The translations under genes were made by a program, and so were the position numbers. The notes under the pieces are model-generated. The model was given only the letters and a program-made list of their open reading frames with translations, was not told where the DNA came from and ran no database searches. Below, one piece after another: positions 16,507-24,114 of a stretch of 64,000 nt of DNA. How positions within the stretch are numbered: position 1 is the first letter of the stretch; every line of letters starts with the position of its first letter. The stretch is taken from the NCBI RefSeq assembly GCF_001667885.1, contig NZ_LZJW01000042.1, forward strand, positions 40,773 through 104,772. The letters run 5' to 3'. The stretch is from Mycobacterium scrofulaceum (GTDB lineage Bacteria; Actinomycetota; Actinomycetes; Mycobacteriales; Mycobacteriaceae).

Positions 16507-16568
16507 CGCCGAACGTGCACTGACGGCGAAAACAAAGCCCAATTCTCGCCGTGAGTGCACGCTCGGCG
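16507..16568. repeat. Palindromic intergenic repeat, family A (26-bp arms)
   Basis: Arms 16507-16532 and 16543-16568 form an inverted repeat with three mismatches in 26 bp around a 10-bp loop; the core is CGTGCACTnACGGCGA. It lies between two co-directional minus-strand genes. It looks like a dispersed mycobacterial palindromic element and could fold as an mRNA hairpin. Confidence 0.8.
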
Positions 16569-16581
16569 ACGAACCGCCGGG

Positions 16582-17322
16582 CTAGAACTCCTTGTGCGGC
16601 ACGTCGGTCACCAGGCCGCCGTCCATCACGAACTCGCTACCGGTGGAGTAGGACGACTCGTCGCTGGCCAAGAACAGGATGAACGTCGAGACCTCCCGCG
16701 ACTCGGCCGGGCGGCCGAGCGGAATCGTCACCATGTCCTCGGGCAGGTGCTGGGTCATCGGGGTGCGGATGAAGCCGGGGTGCACCGAGTTGACGCGAAT
16801 GTTGTGCGGCGCCAACTCCAGGGCCGCGGACTTCGCCAGCCCGCGCACGCCCCACTTGGACGCGACGTAGGGGTGCACCATGGGTGCGCCGCGCAGGCCC
16901 TCGATGGAGGACACGTTGATGATCGAACCGCCGCCCGCGGCGATCATCGGCTCGACGGCCGCCCGCATGCCCAGGAAGGTTCCGGTCAGGTTGACGTCAA
17001 TCACCTTCTGCCACTTGGCCAGATCGAAACTCTTCAGCGGTCCGAGCGCGACGGTTCCGGCGTTGTTGACCAGCACGTTGAGCTTGCCGAATTCGCTGAC
17101 CGCGGTCTCGACGGCGGCGTCCCACTGGTCGGGCTGGGTGACGTCGAGGTGGACGTAGCGGACGGAGTCGCCGATTTCGTCCGCCACCGCCTTCCCCTCG
17201 TCGTCGAGGATGTCGCCGATCACCACCTTGGCGCCCTCGGATGCCAGCAGCCGCGCATGCTCGGCGCCCATCCCCCGGGCGCCGCCGCTGATCAGCGCAA
17301 CTTTGCCTTCTACCCGTCCCAC
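16582..17322 (-). CDS. SDR similar to 3-alpha/20-beta-hydroxysteroid dehydrogenase (FabG3-like)
   Basis: NAD(P)-dependent SDR of 246 residues, closely resembling M. tuberculosis FabG3 (Rv2002), a 3-alpha/20-beta-hydroxysteroid dehydrogenase: shared stretches include KVALISGGARGMGAEH, DEEGKAV-like helix, YVHLDVTQPDQW and SDESSYSTGSEFV. Catalytic residues S139, Y152 and K156 are present. The start is GTG at 17322 with AAAGGAG upstream. It is 16 nt behind the amine-dehydrogenase-family gene, so the two are one operon. A steroid or long-chain hydroxy substrate is inferred from similarity. Confidence 0.9.
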   Translation of the reverse strand: MGRVEGKVALISGGARGMGAEHARLLASEGAKVVIGDILDDEGKAVADEIGDSVRYVHLDVTQPDQWDAAVETAVSEFGKLNVLVNNAGTVALGPLKSFDLAKWQKVIDVNLTGTFLGMRAAVEPMIAAGGGSIINVSSIEGLRGAPMVHPYVASKWGVRGLAKSAALELAPHNIRVNSVHPGFIRTPMTQHLPEDMVTIPLGRPAESREVSTFILFLASDESSYSTGSEFVMDGGLVTDVPHKEF

Positions 17323-17338
17323 AGGGACTCCTTTCGAT

Positions 17339-18439
17339 TTAGGTGCTCACCAAAGTGGTTGGTGCGTAAAGGCCTTTGCCGGTGACCAGCGGCAGGTCGA
17401 GCGTGGTCCGAATGCCGGGAGGCGCGGCGATGACCGCGGGGATGGCGTTGACGATGCGGCCCGCCGCGCCGGCGATCGCGGCGTGATTGTGGTCGCCCTT
17501 GCGGCTGCTGGGAATGATGTCGACGGCGTACGACGGCTCCCCGGTGATCTCGACGCGGTAGGAGCCGTCGCCCGCGGCGGGCTGAGGCAAGTCCGGTCGC
17601 AGGTCGGGCCGCAGCCGGGTGACGTGCTCGATGACGATCGCGGGATGGCCCTTGACCATGCCGCGGATCTCGAACTGCAGCACGGCCACGGTCCCCTTGG
17701 CGACCCGGCCCACCGCGATGTCGAAATCCTCCGGTGCCGGCTCGCGCTGGTAGGACTCGGTGATCTCGTCGACCTCGATGCCCAGGCCGGCGGCCAGCTG
17801 ACGGATCGCGGTGCCCCAGGCGATGCTGAGAATGCCCGGTTGCAACAGCATGGGGATCTCGTCCATGGGACGGGCAAATCCCATGTAGTGCATCACCTCT
17901 GCGCCGTCGTAACTCGCGTAGTCGTGAATCTCCATGCAGCGCACCTGCTCGACGCGCTGGCAGGTGCCGGCGAGCGCGAACGGGATCAGGTCGTTGGCGA
18001 ATCCCGGGTCGACGCCGCTGATGAAGATGCTCGAATTGCCCTGCTTGGCAGCGTCTTCGACGCGACCGATGTACTTGTCTGGCATCACGCCCCACGGGTA
18101 TTGCAGCAGCCCGGGCGACGAGCCGACGACGTTGACGCCGGCGGCGAGGATGCGCATGACGTCGGCCATCGCGTCGGGCAGCCGGGTGTCGCCCATCGCG
18201 CAGTAGACGACACATTCGGGCTTGGTGGCGAGCAGTGCGTCGAGGTCCGAGACGGCCGTGACCCCGGTGACGACCCCGGGTTCCAGGGCGACGCCGCACA
18301 GTTCGCCGGCGTCCCTGCCGACCTTCTCCGGGGTGGACACGCACACGCCCGTCAGTTCGAACTGCGGGTTGGTGATCAGTTCGGCAAGGGCCAGCCCCCC
18401 GACGTTTCCGGTGCCGACGTGCGCGACGCGGATCGCCAT
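17339..18439 (-). CDS. NAD(P)-dependent dehydrogenase of the DAP-dehydrogenase/DapB-like family
   Basis: A 366-residue Rossmann-fold oxidoreductase in the mycobacterial group annotated as dihydrodipicolinate reductase-like or NAD(P)H-dependent amine dehydrogenase. The N-terminus has the nucleotide motif G9-T-G11-N-V-G14. The substrate domain includes SSPGLLQYPWG and ISGVDPGFANDLIPFAL, both conserved in this group. ATG at 18439; the track frame to 18505 is longer but has no supporting site. It is too long and too diverged to be lysine-pathway DapB. Mycobacteria carry several paralogues of unknown substrate. Confidence 0.82.
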   Translation of the reverse strand: MAIRVAHVGTGNVGGLALAELITNPQFELTGVCVSTPEKVGRDAGELCGVALEPGVVTGVTAVSDLDALLATKPECVVYCAMGDTRLPDAMADVMRILAAGVNVVGSSPGLLQYPWGVMPDKYIGRVEDAAKQGNSSIFISGVDPGFANDLIPFALAGTCQRVEQVRCMEIHDYASYDGAEVMHYMGFARPMDEIPMLLQPGILSIAWGTAIRQLAAGLGIEVDEITESYQREPAPEDFDIAVGRVAKGTVAVLQFEIRGMVKGHPAIVIEHVTRLRPDLRPDLPQPAAGDGSYRVEITGEPSYAVDIIPSSRKGDHNHAAIAGAAGRIVNAIPAVIAAPPGIRTTLDLPLVTGKGLYAPTTLVST

Positions 18440-18474
18440 GAGAGTCTCCGTCCGTTGAGCGCTCCAAACGTTTC

Positions 18475-18488
18475 TAGACAGTAGTCCA
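18475..18488. promoter_or_regulatory. Possible operator TAGAC-N4-GTCCA upstream of the dehydrogenase/SDR operon
   Basis: A short imperfect inverted repeat (4 of 5 arm bases match) in the AT-richer 109-bp region between the dehydrogenase and hydrolase genes. The region must hold both divergent promoters, but I see no convincing -10 and -35 pair. Low confidence. Confidence 0.25.
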
Positions 18489-18548
18489 TAAATTCTTTGC
18501 CGCATACCGCCGGACCGGTCGCGATCGCCCGGGCAGAATGACTCCCCG

Positions 18549-19445
18549 ATGACACAACGCGAAGACGTCCAGTTCCCCTCCGGCGGCGACTTGATCAGCG
18601 CCTGGCTCTACCGGCCGGCGGCCGGCGAACCGGCGCCGCTGCTGGTGATGGCGCACGGCCTGGGCGGGGTGCGGAGCATGCGGCTGGACGCGTACGCCGA
18701 TCGTTTCAGCGCGGCCGGTTACGCCTGCCTGGTGTTCGACTACCGCAACTTCAGCGACAGCGAGGGCCGGCCCCGCCAGGTGCTCGATGTCGGGCTGCAG
18801 CTCGCCGACTGGGCGGCGGCGGTCGCCTACGCCCGCACCCTCCCGGGGATCGACCACGATCGAATCGCCTTGTGGGGCACCTCTTTTGCCGGCGGGCATG
18901 TGATCGCCACGGCGGCCCGGCTGCCGGGCATCGCCGCCGCGGTCGCCCAATGCCCCTTCACCGACGGCATCGCGTCCGCGCGCACGATCAGCAACCCGGC
19001 GGTCTTCGCGCGAGTCGGCCTCCTGGCGACGCGCGACCTGGTGGCCGCCCGGCTGGGCAAGCCTCCGGTCATGGTGCCGACCGTCGGAAGACCGGGCGAA
19101 GTCGCCCTGATGAGCACGCCCGACGCGTACCCCGGCTACCTCAGGCTCGTGCCCGAGGGAGCGGAGCTGACCAACGAAGTGGCGGCCCGCATCGCGTTGA
19201 AGATCATGGCCTACCGCCCCGGCCGCGACGCCGCGAAGATCCCCTGCCCGATCTTGTTCTGCGTGTGCGAAGCCGACTCGGTGGCACCGGCGGCGGCGAC
19301 GCTGCGCTATGCCGCCAAGGCTCCGCGGGGCGAGGTCAAGCTGTATCCCGAGGGCCACTTCGCGATCTACGTCGACGAGGCATTCGATCGTGTCGTCGCC
19401 GACCAACTCGCCTTCCTCGACAAGCACCTGAAGGGCCCGGCGTAG
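18549..19445 (+). CDS. Alpha/beta hydrolase
   Basis: A 298-residue alpha/beta-hydrolase-fold enzyme, dienelactone-hydrolase or acetyl-xylan-esterase-like. The oxyanion segment MAHGLGG is at 34-40, the nucleophile elbow GTSFAGG gives S112, and the acid and base are probably D243 (CEADSVAP) and H270 (PEGHFAIY). ATG at 18549. It is divergent from the dehydrogenase/SDR operon and convergent with the TetR gene, which lies 10 nt away. Predicted cytoplasmic, with no signal peptide. Substrate unknown; esters or lactones are likely for this group. Confidence 0.88.
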   Translation: MTQREDVQFPSGGDLISAWLYRPAAGEPAPLLVMAHGLGGVRSMRLDAYADRFSAAGYACLVFDYRNFSDSEGRPRQVLDVGLQLADWAAAVAYARTLPGIDHDRIALWGTSFAGGHVIATAARLPGIAAAVAQCPFTDGIASARTISNPAVFARVGLLATRDLVAARLGKPPVMVPTVGRPGEVALMSTPDAYPGYLRLVPEGAELTNEVAARIALKIMAYRPGRDAAKIPCPILFCVCEADSVAPAAATLRYAAKAPRGEVKLYPEGHFAIYVDEAFDRVVADQLAFLDKHLKGPA

Positions 19446-19455
19446 CCGGGCGAGC

Positions 19456-20079
19456 TCACGGGCCGAGCGGAGAACTCGTCCGGATCGCTTCGTCACGGAT
19501 CAGGCCGCGCAGCAGCGCGGTGCTGAACTCCGCGGCGATCTCCTTGGCGCTGCGACGTCCGCTGGGCCGCAACCACCGGTAGGCGCCGAGCGTCATGCCG
19601 ATGTATCCGAGCGCCAGGACGTGCGAGTCGCACTGATAGAACTCCCCGCTGGCGATCCCCCGGTCGATCAGGCCGTGGACGTGCTCGTAGACCTGGGTCT
19701 CCTTCTCGCGGACCGCGGCGACCTGCTCCTCGGTGAACCACTCGGTGATGTACGGCTGCTCCTGGAAGTACACGGCGGCACCCTCGGGATTGGCAGCGAT
19801 CTGGTCGAGCAGGCGCACGGTGTACTGGTACAACGCCTCTCGCGCCGTCATCGAGGGGTCGTCGTGCACGGCGGCCAGCGTGCGCTCGGCGGCCTGCTGG
19901 TAGATGTCGTAGAGGATCAGGGACTTGCTGGCGTAGTAGTGGTAGACCGTCGCCTTGTTCAGCCCGATGACGTCGGCGACGTCGTCCATCCGGGTGCCGT
20001 GGTAACCGCGCGCGGCGAACAGCTTGGTGGCGACGGCCAGCAACTCCTCGCGTCGCGTTAGTCCGTTCTCGGATGGCAT
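19456..20079 (-). CDS. TetR-family regulator (Rv0158-like)
   Basis: A 207-residue TetR repressor with an N-terminal HTH at about 8-55 (LTRREELLAVATKLFAARGYHGTRMDDVADVIGLNKATVYHYYASKSLILY). The C-terminal domain with YFQEQPYITEWFTEEQ resembles regulators of fatty-acid or steroid catabolism. Position beside pntB and a small ORF matches M. tuberculosis Rv0158. ATG at 20079. A short palindrome overlapping its own probable promoter (20135-20153) suggests autoregulation. The ligand is not known. Confidence 0.9.
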   Translation of the reverse strand: MPSENGLTRREELLAVATKLFAARGYHGTRMDDVADVIGLNKATVYHYYASKSLILYDIYQQAAERTLAAVHDDPSMTAREALYQYTVRLLDQIAANPEGAAVYFQEQPYITEWFTEEQVAAVREKETQVYEHVHGLIDRGIASGEFYQCDSHVLALGYIGMTLGAYRWLRPSGRRSAKEIAAEFSTALLRGLIRDEAIRTSSPLGP

Positions 20080-20134
20080 CTGCCCTCGCTATCGTCACTG
20101 CCGGGCGGGACCCTTGGGGTGCCGGGCAAGGCCA

Positions 20135-20153
20135 ATTATCAATCAACTGGTTG
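20135..20153 (-). promoter_or_regulatory. Candidate -10 box and overlapping operator for the TetR gene
   Basis: On the minus strand GATAAT (20135-20140) fits a SigA -10 hexamer, though no good -35 is visible. Immediately upstream is CAACTGGTTG (20144-20153), with CAAC/GTTG arms around two bases. A repressor bound there would cover the promoter spacer. The start codon is 56 nt downstream. Confidence 0.4.
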
Positions 20154-20243
20154 GACAGTTTAGGCAAACGCCAGGTGTCGCCCGGACACGGATGGGACTA
20201 GACTCGCTGTCAAAGCTCAAGTCGCGACTGGAGGGGTGGCCTC

Positions 20244-20369
20244 ATGGATCCGAGCCCGGACTACGACGCTAGCGACGAGATCGAGTTCTTCTTCCGCTAT
20301 GTCCCGTGGGGCCTGCGCGGCGTCGTCGACGGAAACGGCTACCCGCCGCCCGCCTACCCGCCGGTTTAG
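20244..20369 (+). CDS. 41-residue small protein between TetR and pntB
   Basis: ATG at 20244 with a strong GGAGGGG site (20230-20236) opens a 41-codon ORF ending in TAG, 2 nt from the convergent pntB stop. The peptide has an acidic start (DPSPDYDASDEIE), an aromatic centre (FFFRYVPWGL) and a tyrosine/proline-rich end (YPPPAYPPV). M. tuberculosis has a similarly placed small gene, Rv0157A, recalled rather than checked. It has no signal peptide or obvious membrane helix. Function unknown. Confidence 0.72.
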   Translation: MDPSPDYDASDEIEFFFRYVPWGLRGVVDGNGYPPPAYPPV

Positions 20370-20371
20370 CC

Positions 20372-21796
20372 CTACAAGGCCTTCAGTTCCTCGGCGACCT
20401 CGGTCACCGATTTCTTCGCGTCCCCGAACAGCATCGTCGTCCCGTCCGCGTAGAACAGCGGGTTGTCGATGCCCGCGAACCCGGAGTTCATCGACCGCTT
20501 CAGCACGATCACCGATTTGGCCTTGTCCACGTTGAGGATGGGCATGCCGTAGATCGGGCTTGACTGTTCGTTGCGCGCCGCCGGATTGGTGACGTCGTTG
20601 GCGCCGATGACGATCGCGACGTCGGTGCGGGCGAACTCGTCGTTGATGTCGTCCATGTCCTTCATGGCGTCGTAGTCGACCTCGGCCTCGGCGAGCAGCA
20701 CGTTCATGTGCCCGGGCATGCGGCCGGCGACCGGGTGGATCGCATACTTGACCGGCACACCCTTGTCCTCCAGCAGCGACGCCATGTCCTTGACCGCGTG
20801 CTGGGCCTGCGCCACGGCCAGGCCGTACCCCGGAACCACGATCACCTGGTTGGCGTAGGCCATCTGGATCGCCGCGTCGGCGGCCGACGTCGCCTTGACG
20901 TGCTTGTCGCCGCCGCCGTCGCCGCTGGGCGCCACGCCGCCGCCACCGAATCCGCCCGCGACGATCGCCGGGATCGAGCGGTTCATCGCCTTGGCCATCA
21001 GGTTCGTCAGGATCGAACCGGAGGCGCCGACGATCATGCCGGCGACGATCATCGCGGTGTTGTTCAGCGCCAGGCCCGCGGCCGCGGCCGACAGCCCCGT
21101 CATCGCGTTCAGCAACGAGATCACCACGGGCATGTCGGCGCCGCCGATCGGCAGCACCACCATCAGGCCCAGCACGCCGGCCGCGACGAGCAGGCCGATC
21201 ATCCACCAGAGCGGCGCCCCGCCGGTCCCGGGATGCGCGTGCAGGCCGATCACCACGGCCGCGGCGACTGCGGCGACCAGCAGCAGCAGGTTGATCGGCT
21301 GCTGGGCCTTGCCGAAGCCGATCGGCGAGCCGGAGATGATCTCCTGCAGCTTGCCGAACGCGATGATGGATCCCCAGAACGAGATCGAGCCGATGATCGC
21401 GGCGAACAACGACGCCACCACGATGTGCACCGTCGGCGACTCACCGTGCTGGAACGCCGAAAAGCCGGACGTCTCAATGAATTCCGCGAGCGCGATCAAC
21501 GCGACCGTGCCGCCGCCCACGCCGTTGAAGAACGCCACCAGCTGCGGCATGGCGGTCATCTTTGTCAGCCGCGCCGGCGGCACACCGAGCACCACACCCA
21601 CGACCAGACCGGCGATGATCAGGACCCAGGACTCGGTGTGGCGGATCTTGATCAGCGTCGCCGCCACCGCGATGGCCATGCCGACCGCGGCGATCAGGTT
21701 GCCGCGCACCGCCGTCTTGGGCCCGGTCAGGCCCATCAGGCCATAGATGAAAAGGGCGAACGAAATGATGTAGAGAACGGTGACCAGGTAGTTCAT
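20372..21796 (-). CDS. pntB: NAD(P) transhydrogenase subunit beta
   Basis: Beta subunit (474 residues) of the proton-translocating transhydrogenase, which uses the proton gradient to reduce NADP+ with NADH. About nine membrane helices (1-280) are followed by the soluble NADP-binding domain III with VPGYGLAVAQAQHAVKDMA, the GANDVTNPAA loop and the conserved VDKAKSVIVLKRSM region. ATG at 21796 overlaps the pntAb stop as ATGA. It acts with PntAa and PntAb in the inner membrane. The three-subunit arrangement is usual in mycobacteria. Confidence 0.97.
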   Translation of the reverse strand: MNYLVTVLYIISFALFIYGLMGLTGPKTAVRGNLIAAVGMAIAVAATLIKIRHTESWVLIIAGLVVGVVLGVPPARLTKMTAMPQLVAFFNGVGGGTVALIALAEFIETSGFSAFQHGESPTVHIVVASLFAAIIGSISFWGSIIAFGKLQEIISGSPIGFGKAQQPINLLLLVAAVAAAVVIGLHAHPGTGGAPLWWMIGLLVAAGVLGLMVVLPIGGADMPVVISLLNAMTGLSAAAAGLALNNTAMIVAGMIVGASGSILTNLMAKAMNRSIPAIVAGGFGGGGVAPSGDGGGDKHVKATSAADAAIQMAYANQVIVVPGYGLAVAQAQHAVKDMASLLEDKGVPVKYAIHPVAGRMPGHMNVLLAEAEVDYDAMKDMDDINDEFARTDVAIVIGANDVTNPAARNEQSSPIYGMPILNVDKAKSVIVLKRSMNSGFAGIDNPLFYADGTTMLFGDAKKSVTEVAEELKAL

Positions 21797-22122
21797 TTCG
21801 CCGCCAGGTCTTCGGTCTTCACGGGCACGGCCTTCTTCTTGCCCTTGAACATCCCGAGCATCCGGTCGGTGACGATGAAGCCGCCGATGACGTTGAGCGT
21901 GCCGAACACCACCGCGACGAACAGGATGATCTGCACGGCCAGCGAGGGGTGTTCGACCTCGCCGAAGACCACCAGGGCGCCCAGCACCACGATGCCGTGA
22001 ATGGCGTTGGTGCCCGACATCAGCGGCGTGTGCAGGGTGTTCGGCACCTTGGAAATGACCGCGAACCCGACGAACCCGGACAGCACCAGGATCGCCAGGT
22101 TGGCGAGTAATTCGTCGTACAT
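21793..22122 (-). CDS. pntAb: NAD(P) transhydrogenase subunit alpha, part 2 (membrane)
   Basis: A 109-residue membrane subunit corresponding to the C-terminal membrane part of the E. coli alpha subunit. Three or four hydrophobic helices are visible (NLAILVLSGFVGFAVIS, HGIVVLGALVVFG, IILFVAVVFGTLNVIGGFIV). The motif HTPLMSGTNAIHG is characteristic of the proton channel. The start at 22122 abuts the pntAa stop, and its own stop overlaps pntB. Part of the pntAa-pntAb-pntB operon. Confidence 0.96.
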   Translation of the reverse strand: MYDELLANLAILVLSGFVGFAVISKVPNTLHTPLMSGTNAIHGIVVLGALVVFGEVEHPSLAVQIILFVAVVFGTLNVIGGFIVTDRMLGMFKGKKKAVPVKTEDLAAK

Positions 22123-23223
22123 CTAGGAGTCCTCTCCGGTACCGGCGCGGGTCACGCAGGAGGCCGCGATCACTTCGTCGTCGAAGTCAGGGGCCAGCTT
22201 GCCGTCGGTGATCAACAGGTCCAGTAGCGCCGTGATGTTCTTGCTGTAGAGCTCGCTGGCGTGCTCGGGCATCGTCGCCGGCAGGTTCAGCGGCGAGGCG
22301 ATCGTGACGTCGTGCTTGACGACCGTCTGCCCGGGCTCGGTCAGTTCGCAGTTGCCGCCGGTCTCCCCGGCCAGGTCGACCACGACGCTGCCGGGCTTCA
22401 TCGACTCGACCGCCGCGGCGGTCACCAGGCGCGGCGCGGGTCGCCCCGGGACCAGCGCGGTGGTGATCACCACGTCGAACCCGGCGATCGCCTTCTCCAG
22501 CGACTGCTGCTGCTGGGCGCGTTCGGACTCGGTGAGCTCGCGGGCGTACCCGCCCTCACCGGCCGCGTCGATGCCGAGGTCGAGCCATTGAGCGCCGACC
22601 GAGCGGACCTGGTCGGCCACCTCCGGGCGCACGTCGTAGCCGGAGGTCCGCGCGCCCAGCCGCTTGGCCGTCGCCAGCGCCTGCAGCCCGGCCACCCCGA
22701 CGCCGAGCACCAGCACGCTGGCCGGCTTCACGGTGCCGGCCGCGGTGGTCAGCATGGGGAAGAACCGGGTCGACTCCGACGCGGCCAGCAGCACGGCCTT
22801 ATAGCCGGCCACGTTGGCCTGCGACGACAGCGCGTCCATGACCTGGGCCCGCGAGATTCGCGGAATGGCCTCGAGCGCGAACGCCTGGACCCCGGCCTCG
22901 GTGAGCGCGCCGATCGAGTTGTCGGCGTTGCGCGGCGCCAGGAACCCGATCAGCGTCTGCCCGCGGCGCAGCCTGCCGACCTCTTCTTTGGTCGGCGGCG
23001 CCACCTTGACGACGATGTCGGCGGCCCAGGCGTCCCCGATGCTGGCGCCCGCCTCGGTGTAGAGCTGGTCGGGAAGCAACGCCTTTTCGCCCGCGCCCGA
23101 CTCGACCACCACCGCCACACCGCTGCTGATCAGCGACGCCACCGCCTTGGGGACCAGCGCGACCCGTCGTTCGTCGGCCCCGGATTCGGCGACCACCCCT
23201 ACCGTCGTCTGCGCATCTGTCAT
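22123..23223 (-). CDS. pntAa: NAD(P) transhydrogenase subunit alpha, part 1 (NAD-binding)
   Basis: Soluble NAD(H)-binding domain I, 366 residues, homologous to alanine dehydrogenase. It shows ERRVALVPKAV near the N-terminus, the NAD-binding motif VLGVGVAGLQALATAKRLGA and the RSVGAQWLDL segment with the mobile-loop region after it. ATG at 23223. First gene of the pnt operon. The 228-bp region upstream must hold the promoter. Function: hydride exchange between NADH and NADP+ coupled to proton inflow. Confidence 0.97.
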   Translation of the reverse strand: MTDAQTTVGVVAESGADERRVALVPKAVASLISSGVAVVVESGAGEKALLPDQLYTEAGASIGDAWAADIVVKVAPPTKEEVGRLRRGQTLIGFLAPRNADNSIGALTEAGVQAFALEAIPRISRAQVMDALSSQANVAGYKAVLLAASESTRFFPMLTTAAGTVKPASVLVLGVGVAGLQALATAKRLGARTSGYDVRPEVADQVRSVGAQWLDLGIDAAGEGGYARELTESERAQQQQSLEKAIAGFDVVITTALVPGRPAPRLVTAAAVESMKPGSVVVDLAGETGGNCELTEPGQTVVKHDVTIASPLNLPATMPEHASELYSKNITALLDLLITDGKLAPDFDDEVIAASCVTRAGTGEDS

Positions 23224-23451
23224 GGCGCGTACATCTGCTTTCCCATTTTCTGCCGTTTGAATGTGCCGCTGGCTGGCCGCACGCTTCGCTACCTTAACGC
23301 CTGCCGGTTTTCGCCCCGGACGTGCGATCGACCGGGGCCGGGATACCCCCCGACGGCCGATCGGCCCCCGTCGATCGTTCGTTACCCGGGGCGCACGCAG
23401 TACCGCCCGCCGCGTTGTGGAGTCACACGACGGCGTTGTGGCCGGCCCCGG

Positions 23452-23913
23452 TTACCAGAGCGGAATGTCGAGGCCGTGCTCGGCGGCCGGCCGCGGCCCG
23501 AAGTAGCGGCGCTCGGACTCGTCGATGCGTACGTCGTTGATGCTGGCCTCGCGGCGGGCCATCAACCCCGACGGGGAGAATTCCCACAACTCGTTGCCGT
23601 AGCTGCGAAACCACTGGCCGCTCTCGTCGTGACACTCGTATTGGAACCGCACGGCGATGCGGTTGTCGTGGAAGTCCCACAGGCTTTTTCGCAACGCGTA
23701 GTCGAGCTCGCGCTGCCACTTGCGGGTCAGAAATCCCACGATCGCATCGCGGCCGACGACGTGTTCGTCGCGGTTTCTCCACTGCGAGTCGACCGTGTAG
23801 GCGAGGCTGACCCGTTCGGGATCGCGGGTGTTCCAGGCGTCCTCGGCGGCCTGCACCTTCTGCAGCGCCGTCTCGTAGGTGAACGGGGGGAACGGCGGAC
23901 GGGATTCGGTCAT
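23452..23913 (-). CDS. DUF1348-family (NTF2-like) protein
   Basis: A 153-residue protein of the DUF1348 family, an NTF2-like fold. Characteristic segments are [38 protein letters not shown], and the strand [30 protein letters not shown] at 23913 (MTESR) is favoured, with another in-frame ATG at 23922. A longer frame reaches 24066 but runs through an intergenic palindrome and is rejected. It is 228 nt behind the pnt operon start. No ligand or reaction is known for the family. Confidence 0.85.
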   Translation of the reverse strand: MTESRPPFPPFTYETALQKVQAAEDAWNTRDPERVSLAYTVDSQWRNRDEHVVGRDAIVGFLTRKWQRELDYALRKSLWDFHDNRIAVRFQYECHDESGQWFRSYGNELWEFSPSGLMARREASINDVRIDESERRYFGPRPAAEHGLDIPLW

Positions 23914-23993
23914 GGCGTCCATGGTGCGCCCCACGCCCGCCGCAGCCGAACGCAATGGGTTACATCCCCGGGCCCCGCGACCGCTCGCCATAC

Positions 23994-24054
23994 CGCGAGA
24001 CTGAAACCACGCACACCCGTCACGGCGTTTCGTGTGCGAGGTTTCAGTGTCGCG
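23994..24054. repeat. Palindromic intergenic repeat, family B (23-bp arms)
   Basis: Arms 23994-24016 and 24032-24054 match with two mismatches in 23 bp around a 15-bp loop. The arm core CGCGAGACTGAAACC is close to the CGCGACACTTAAACC arm at 58928 and 59094. The element lies between divergent genes, so it cannot serve simply as a terminator. Confidence 0.8.
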
Positions 24055-24114
24055 AAGGTGAACCATTAAGGCTCGCCATGTGGACCGTCAGGACACGTGT
24101 CCTATCGTGGCGGC

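Noticed and set aside
20144..20153. KstR-type cholesterol-regulon operator at the TetR promoter
   Set aside because: AAC-N2-GTT is present, but the flanking T and A of the KstR consensus match on one side only. It is better explained as an autoregulatory site.
23452..24066. N-terminal extension of the DUF1348 protein to 24066
   Set aside because: The extension reads through an intergenic inverted repeat and has no Shine-Dalgarno site; the family start at 23913 is used.
22261..24069. 602-codon plus-strand ORF across pntAa and the DUF1348 gene
   Set aside because: Anti-sense shadow of two clear genes; composition rich in Arg, Gly and His, and no motif.
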